A program made the translations under genes and the position numbers. Of a stretch of 64,000 nt of DNA, positions 61,274-64,000 are shown in pieces. The first letter of the stretch is position 1. Each line of letters opens with the position of its first letter. Origin of the DNA: Mycobacterium heckeshornense (GTDB lineage: Bacteria; Actinomycetota; Actinomycetes; Mycobacteriales; Mycobacteriaceae); assembly GCF_016592155.1 (NCBI RefSeq), contig NZ_AP024237.1, forward strand, positions 4,893,189 through 4,957,188, read 5' to 3'. The notes below the pieces were generated by a model. That model worked only from the letters and a program-made list of their open reading frames with translations, did no database searches and was not told the DNA's origin.

Positions 61274-62398
61274 TCACCGCTTGCGCCGCCTCGGTCTGGC
61301 ACCAGGGCGTGGGGCCCGCGTACCCGAACTACCGCCCCGTCCAACCTGATTCGGCTTCCCTGCTTTGGTATTCGGCGGTTTCCCGTCACTGCTTTGACCG
61401 CCCGCATCCACGCTCGACGATTCTCCGTTTTCGGCCGGCGGCGCCCCGGAGGAACCATTGCCAACCGGTGCCGCCGCCCTCGGCCCGCGCTTCGGCTTGG
61501 CCCCCGGCGCCGGCGCGTTGGCCGCTCGCCGCTGGATTGCTTCCTGCTTTTTCGCCTCTTCTTCTTTCTCGATCATCCCGAACACGTAGTGCTGCTGACC
61601 GAAGGTCCAGATGTTATTCGAAAACCAGTACAAAATGATCGCCAACGGCAAAAACGGTCCGCCGACCACCACGCCCAGCGGAAACACATACAACGCAAGC
61701 TTATTCATCATCGCCGTCTGCGGATTGGCGGCCGCTTCCGGGCTCTGCCGCGCGATCGAGGCGCGACTGTTGAAGTACGTCGCGACGCCCGCAAGGATCA
61801 TCACCGGCACACCCACCGCGATCACCGCAGGCCGACTGAACTCGGTGAACGCCTCCAACCCGGTCCGTTGTGTCATGAAGGCGCCGATCGGTGCACCGAA
61901 CAGATTGGCATCCAGAAAATGCCCCACATCCGTCGGGCTGAATACATAGTTACCGGTCGCTCGGTTCTGCGCGACAGACATCGGATGGCCGAACCCGAAC
62001 CCGCCGGTGGCGGTCCGGTTAAATGAGCGCAACACGTGATAGAGCCCCAGGAACACCGGGATCTGGGCCAGCATCGGCAAGCAGCCGAGAATCGGGTTGA
62101 ACCCGTGTTCGCGCTGCAACTTCTGCATCTCCAGCGCCATGCGTTGACGGTCCTTGCCGTATTTCTTCTGCAGTGCCTTGATCTGCGGCTGCAGTTCCTG
62201 CATCTGACGCATGGTGCGGATCTGGCGCACGAACGGCTTATAGAGCAACGCCCGCAGCGTGAACACCAAAAACATCACCGCCAACGCCCAAGCGAAGAAG
62301 TTGGACGGCCCCAGCACAAACCCAAATGCCTTGTACCACAACCACATAATGGCCGAGACCGGGTAGTAGACGATGTCGAGGCTGAACCAATCAAACAA
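61274..62398 (-). CDS. yidC: Membrane protein insertase YidC
   Basis: A 374-residue insertase that places membrane proteins in the bilayer with or without Sec. It has an N-terminal TM segment ([13 protein letters not shown]), the long cytoplasmic hairpin [23 protein letters not shown], the conserved [21 protein letters not shown] and further TM segments, ending in a basic Pro/Ser/Gly-rich tail [11 protein letters not shown]. The start is placed at TTG 62398, overlapping the yidD stop and preceded by GGGGAG; the equivalent M. tuberculosis start is close by. The alternative ATG 62455 is less likely but possible. Confidence 0.92.
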   Translation of the reverse strand: MFDWFSLDIVYYPVSAIMWLWYKAFGFVLGPSNFFAWALAVMFLVFTLRALLYKPFVRQIRTMRQMQELQPQIKALQKKYGKDRQRMALEMQKLQREHGFNPILGCLPMLAQIPVFLGLYHVLRSFNRTATGGFGFGHPMSVAQNRATGNYVFSPTDVGHFLDANLFGAPIGAFMTQRTGLEAFTEFSRPAVIAVGVPVMILAGVATYFNSRASIARQSPEAAANPQTAMMNKLALYVFPLGVVVGGPFLPLAIILYWFSNNIWTFGQQHYVFGMIEKEEEAKKQEAIQRRAANAPAPGAKPKRGPRAAAPVGNGSSGAPPAENGESSSVDAGGQSSDGKPPNTKAGKPNQVGRGGSSGTRAPRPGARPRRRKR

Positions 62399-62735
62399 CG
62401 GACGTACTCTCCCCTCGCTTCGCTCGGGCCTCCCCGACGTCACCGGCGCGGTCATCTCGCCGTGCCCCGCGCTCAGGAATCGGGTCCCACCCACCGTCAT
62501 GCCACGGCCCACACTTGGCCAATCGGACCAGCGCCAACCAGCACCCTCGAACAAGGCCGTATTCGCTAAGAGCCTCGACGGCGTATTGGCTGCACGTCGG
62601 GATAAACCGGCAAGTCGCCGGCCGTAGCGGCGAAATCATGTGCCGATACAGCTGGATCAGAAAAATCAGTCCTTTTGCAACCGCCTTGCCAGCATCGTGC
62701 CCCATGTTGCCGAACCTAACCGGGCCGAACGTCAT
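62391..62735 (-). CDS. yidD: Membrane protein insertion efficiency factor YidD
   Basis: A 114-residue small protein with the family core [34 protein letters not shown] and [14 protein letters not shown]. It helps YidC insert proteins. The ATG at 62735 overlaps the rnpA stop (TGATG); a GTG one codon upstream (62738) is equally possible. Its C-terminal tail runs into the yidC start by eight bases. Confidence 0.92.
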   Translation of the reverse strand: MTFGPVRFGNMGHDAGKAVAKGLIFLIQLYRHMISPLRPATCRFIPTCSQYAVEALSEYGLVRGCWLALVRLAKCGPWHDGGWDPIPERGARRDDRAGDVGEARAKRGESTSVV

Positions 62736-63094
62736 CACGGTGGCCCTGTCAGCTCACGCACGCGCCGCAACCCCGACCGCAACTCCTGTTCCAGCCTGGC
62801 CGAGGGCAGCTCCCGACTACCGGAAAGCGCTCGGATCACCACCCGGTCGCGGGGATCCAGCTCGGCTAGCACACCCCGCGCGACATGACGTATTCGCCGC
62901 GCAACCCGATGCCGCTCCACGGCCGAGCCCACCGCCTTACCGACGATCAATCCGATCCGTGGACCCTCCGCACTCCCCCCGTCGCTTCCCCGGCGCGCAT
63001 AGATCACGAGGTCTGGTTGCACGGCTCGTACCCCGTGCTTGATCGTGGCATCGAACTCCGTTGACCGCCTCATGCGGTTCCGCGCGGGAAGCAC
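62735..63094 (-). CDS. rnpA: Ribonuclease P protein component
   Basis: A 119-residue basic protein that joins the RNA subunit to mature tRNA 5' ends. The family signature appears as [34 protein letters not shown], i.e. the RNR-type motif. The GTG at 63094 starts [13 protein letters not shown], as in other mycobacteria. It is 22 bases after rpmH, in the standard rpmH-rnpA-yidD-yidC order. Confidence 0.96.
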   Translation of the reverse strand: MLPARNRMRRSTEFDATIKHGVRAVQPDLVIYARRGSDGGSAEGPRIGLIVGKAVGSAVERHRVARRIRHVARGVLAELDPRDRVVIRALSGSRELPSARLEQELRSGLRRVRELTGPP

Positions 63095-63116
63095 CGCTCC
63101 ACATGCCCGCGTTAGC

Positions 63117-63260
63117 TCAGGCGGTCAGCGTCCGGCGGCCCTTACGACGCCGGTTGGACACGATCGCCCGGCCCGCACGGGTGCGCATCCGCAGCCGAAA
63201 GCCGTGGACGCGGGCTCGGCGCCGGTTGTTCGGCTGGAAGGTCCGCTTCCCCTTGACCAC
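63117..63260 (-). CDS. rpmH: 50S ribosomal protein bL34
   Basis: A 47-residue, very basic protein: [20 protein letters not shown], then [27 protein letters not shown]. This is bL34. The start is GTG at 63260. It is the first gene of the minus-strand cluster, its promoter lying in the 590-base gap before dnaA. Confidence 0.96.
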   Translation of the reverse strand: MVKGKRTFQPNNRRRARVHGFRLRMRTRAGRAIVSNRRRKGRRTLTA

Positions 63261-63765
63261 GGCTCACTCCTCGTCCCATCCGTCATCGAATCCAACCGCC
63301 CGACTATGCCGGTCGGACACGATAATCCCTCTGAAGTCCTTCACTGAGCCCGGTGAGGCTCGGCGTTTGGCTGGCCGGCGCGGTCCCCGCGCGATAATGC
63401 CCGGATCGCTGCCGTATCGCCGACGTTCGGGCGACTGTTCGAGGGTACTGACGCGCCATCCTCGGGTCAAACTTGCTCCGGTGCCGCACGCGTAACCCCC
63501 ACCCAATTCACTCCCGCCACACCTGCCACCCCGGACCCGCCGGCCAATCGCCAATCTCAATGAACCACACAGGAATGCTGCAGAACGGTTGGCACTCGCA
63601 CGGAAAACTGTTAGCTTCGGGCAAGGTCGTTCCAGCCCGGAGCGGCACCCGACAATCAAGCGAGGATGGCGAATCGGCGATCTGACCAGACAACCTACGG
63701 AGGCTGTCTTGCGAGCCGATTTTGCGAGCCGTCGCCAGTAAAGTGCGGTGCAACGACGGCCGTGC

Positions 63766-63797
63766 TGTCCACACTTGTGGATAACCATGTGGACAGC
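63766..63797. promoter_or_regulatory. DnaA-box cluster in the rpmH-dnaA gap
   Basis: CTGTCCACA (63766-63774), TGTGGATAA (63777-63785, an exact reverse complement of TTATCCACA) and TGTGGACAG (63789-63797) form a tight inverted group 54 bases before the dnaA start. They probably allow DnaA to control its own gene. The gap 63261-63850 shows no other gene; it must hold the divergent rpmH and dnaA promoters. The main mycobacterial oriC is on the far side of dnaA, outside the window. Confidence 0.7.
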
Positions 63798-63850
63798 TCG
63801 CCGTCGTTACAGGTAGTTGTAGCTGGACCTGAAACCAGGGGGATCCGTCG

Positions 63851-64000
63851 TTGACCGATGATCCCGGTTCAAGTTTCGCGACCGTATGGAAAGCGGTCGT
63901 CTCCGAACTTAACGGCGAAACCCACCCCGACCCATCCGCCAACAATGGTGGACCGAGTACGCCTCCCTTAACACCTCAGCAAAGGGCTTGGCTGAATCTC
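63851..64000 (+). CDS. dnaA: Chromosomal replication initiator DnaA (3' end outside window)
   Basis: The first 50 codons are present: [22 protein letters not shown], a linker of about 15 residues, then [11 protein letters not shown]. This matches the DnaA N-terminal domain I ([19 protein letters not shown] in M. tuberculosis). The start is TTG at 63851 with AGGGGG nine bases upstream. DnaA melts the origin. The rest of the gene lies to the right, and oriC is expected after it. Confidence 0.95.
   Translation, partial: MTDDPGSSFATVWKAVVSELNGETHPDPSANNGGPSTPPLTPQQRAWLNL

Noticed and set aside
63264..63788. 174-codon open frame in the rpmH-dnaA gap
   Set aside because: It covers the region where the rpmH and dnaA promoters and DnaA boxes must be, and has no recognisable motif.
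63261..63850. The main oriC
   Set aside because: In mycobacteria the functional origin is between dnaA and dnaN, beyond the right edge; this gap has only three DnaA boxes and no clear AT-rich unwinding element.

Overview
The window is high-GC actinobacterial chromosome from a mycobacterium. It ends at the origin of replication: the last 150 bases are the 5' end of dnaA, preceded by rpmH, rnpA, yidD, yidC, jag, rsmG, parA and parB in the usual mycobacterial order. Products are close, from memory, to Mycobacterium tuberculosis Rv0036c-Rv0058 and Rv3906c-Rv3924c. The arrangement (dnaB ... ino1 ... leuS ... pcnA ... trxBC ... dnaA on one side of the origin) is the one I recall for M. smegmatis, not the M. 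tuberculosis order. I cannot name the species.

Layout. (1) 1-17.4 kb is an accessory, mainly metabolic segment. It holds the 3' part of a ctpI-like P-type ATPase, an acyl-CoA synthetase/SDR pair, a methyltransferase, an acyl-CoA dehydrogenase, a membrane coiled-coil protein and a fused double-hotdog dehydratase. An apparently IclR-controlled four-gene catabolic operon follows (SDR, acetoacetate-decarboxylase-like protein, two amidohydrolases), then a VapBC-type toxin-antitoxin pair and a stretch of decayed genes. (2) 17.4-27.5 kb holds dnaB, interrupted by two inteins, then rplI-rpsR-ssb-rpsF, a GT87-like membrane protein, ponA1 and a small DUF5318-like gene, all on the minus strand, which is the leading strand here. 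(3) 27.7-35.2 kb runs the other way: a PadR regulator, ino1, an esterase, an F420-type oxidoreductase, a GntR regulator, a two-gene amino-acid ABC transporter with a fused binding protein-permease, and a MarR regulator. (4) 35.3-43.6 kb holds an SDR, leuS, an mtc28-like secreted protein, a YqgE/AlgH protein, an MFS transporter, a DinB-like protein and a methyltransferase. (5) 43.6-57.7 kb holds a calcium-repeat protein, pcnA, a 56-bp tandem repeat, mutT4, the cell-envelope genes Rv3909-like and murJ/mviN, sigM with its anti-sigma gene, trxB-trxC and cwlM. (6) 57.9-64 kb is the origin-proximal block with three parS sites inside parA and rsmG, and DnaA boxes before dnaA.

The most unusual feature is dnaB. 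A 145-residue mini-intein without an N-terminal nucleophile, carrying the Trp-Cys-Thr residues of class 3 inteins, splits the ATP-binding P-loop between Lys and Ser. A second, 424-residue class 1 intein with two LAGLIDADG-type motifs splits a later conserved motif. Also notable are four frame changes at G9 or C7 homopolymers in the adjacent Rv3909-like and murJ genes (probably sequencing or assembly errors), a strong palindrome between the iclR gene and the catabolic operon, and remnants of an IF-2 N-domain-like gene and a TetR gene beside dnaB. Function calls rest on motifs read by eye and remembered homologues; no database search was run.
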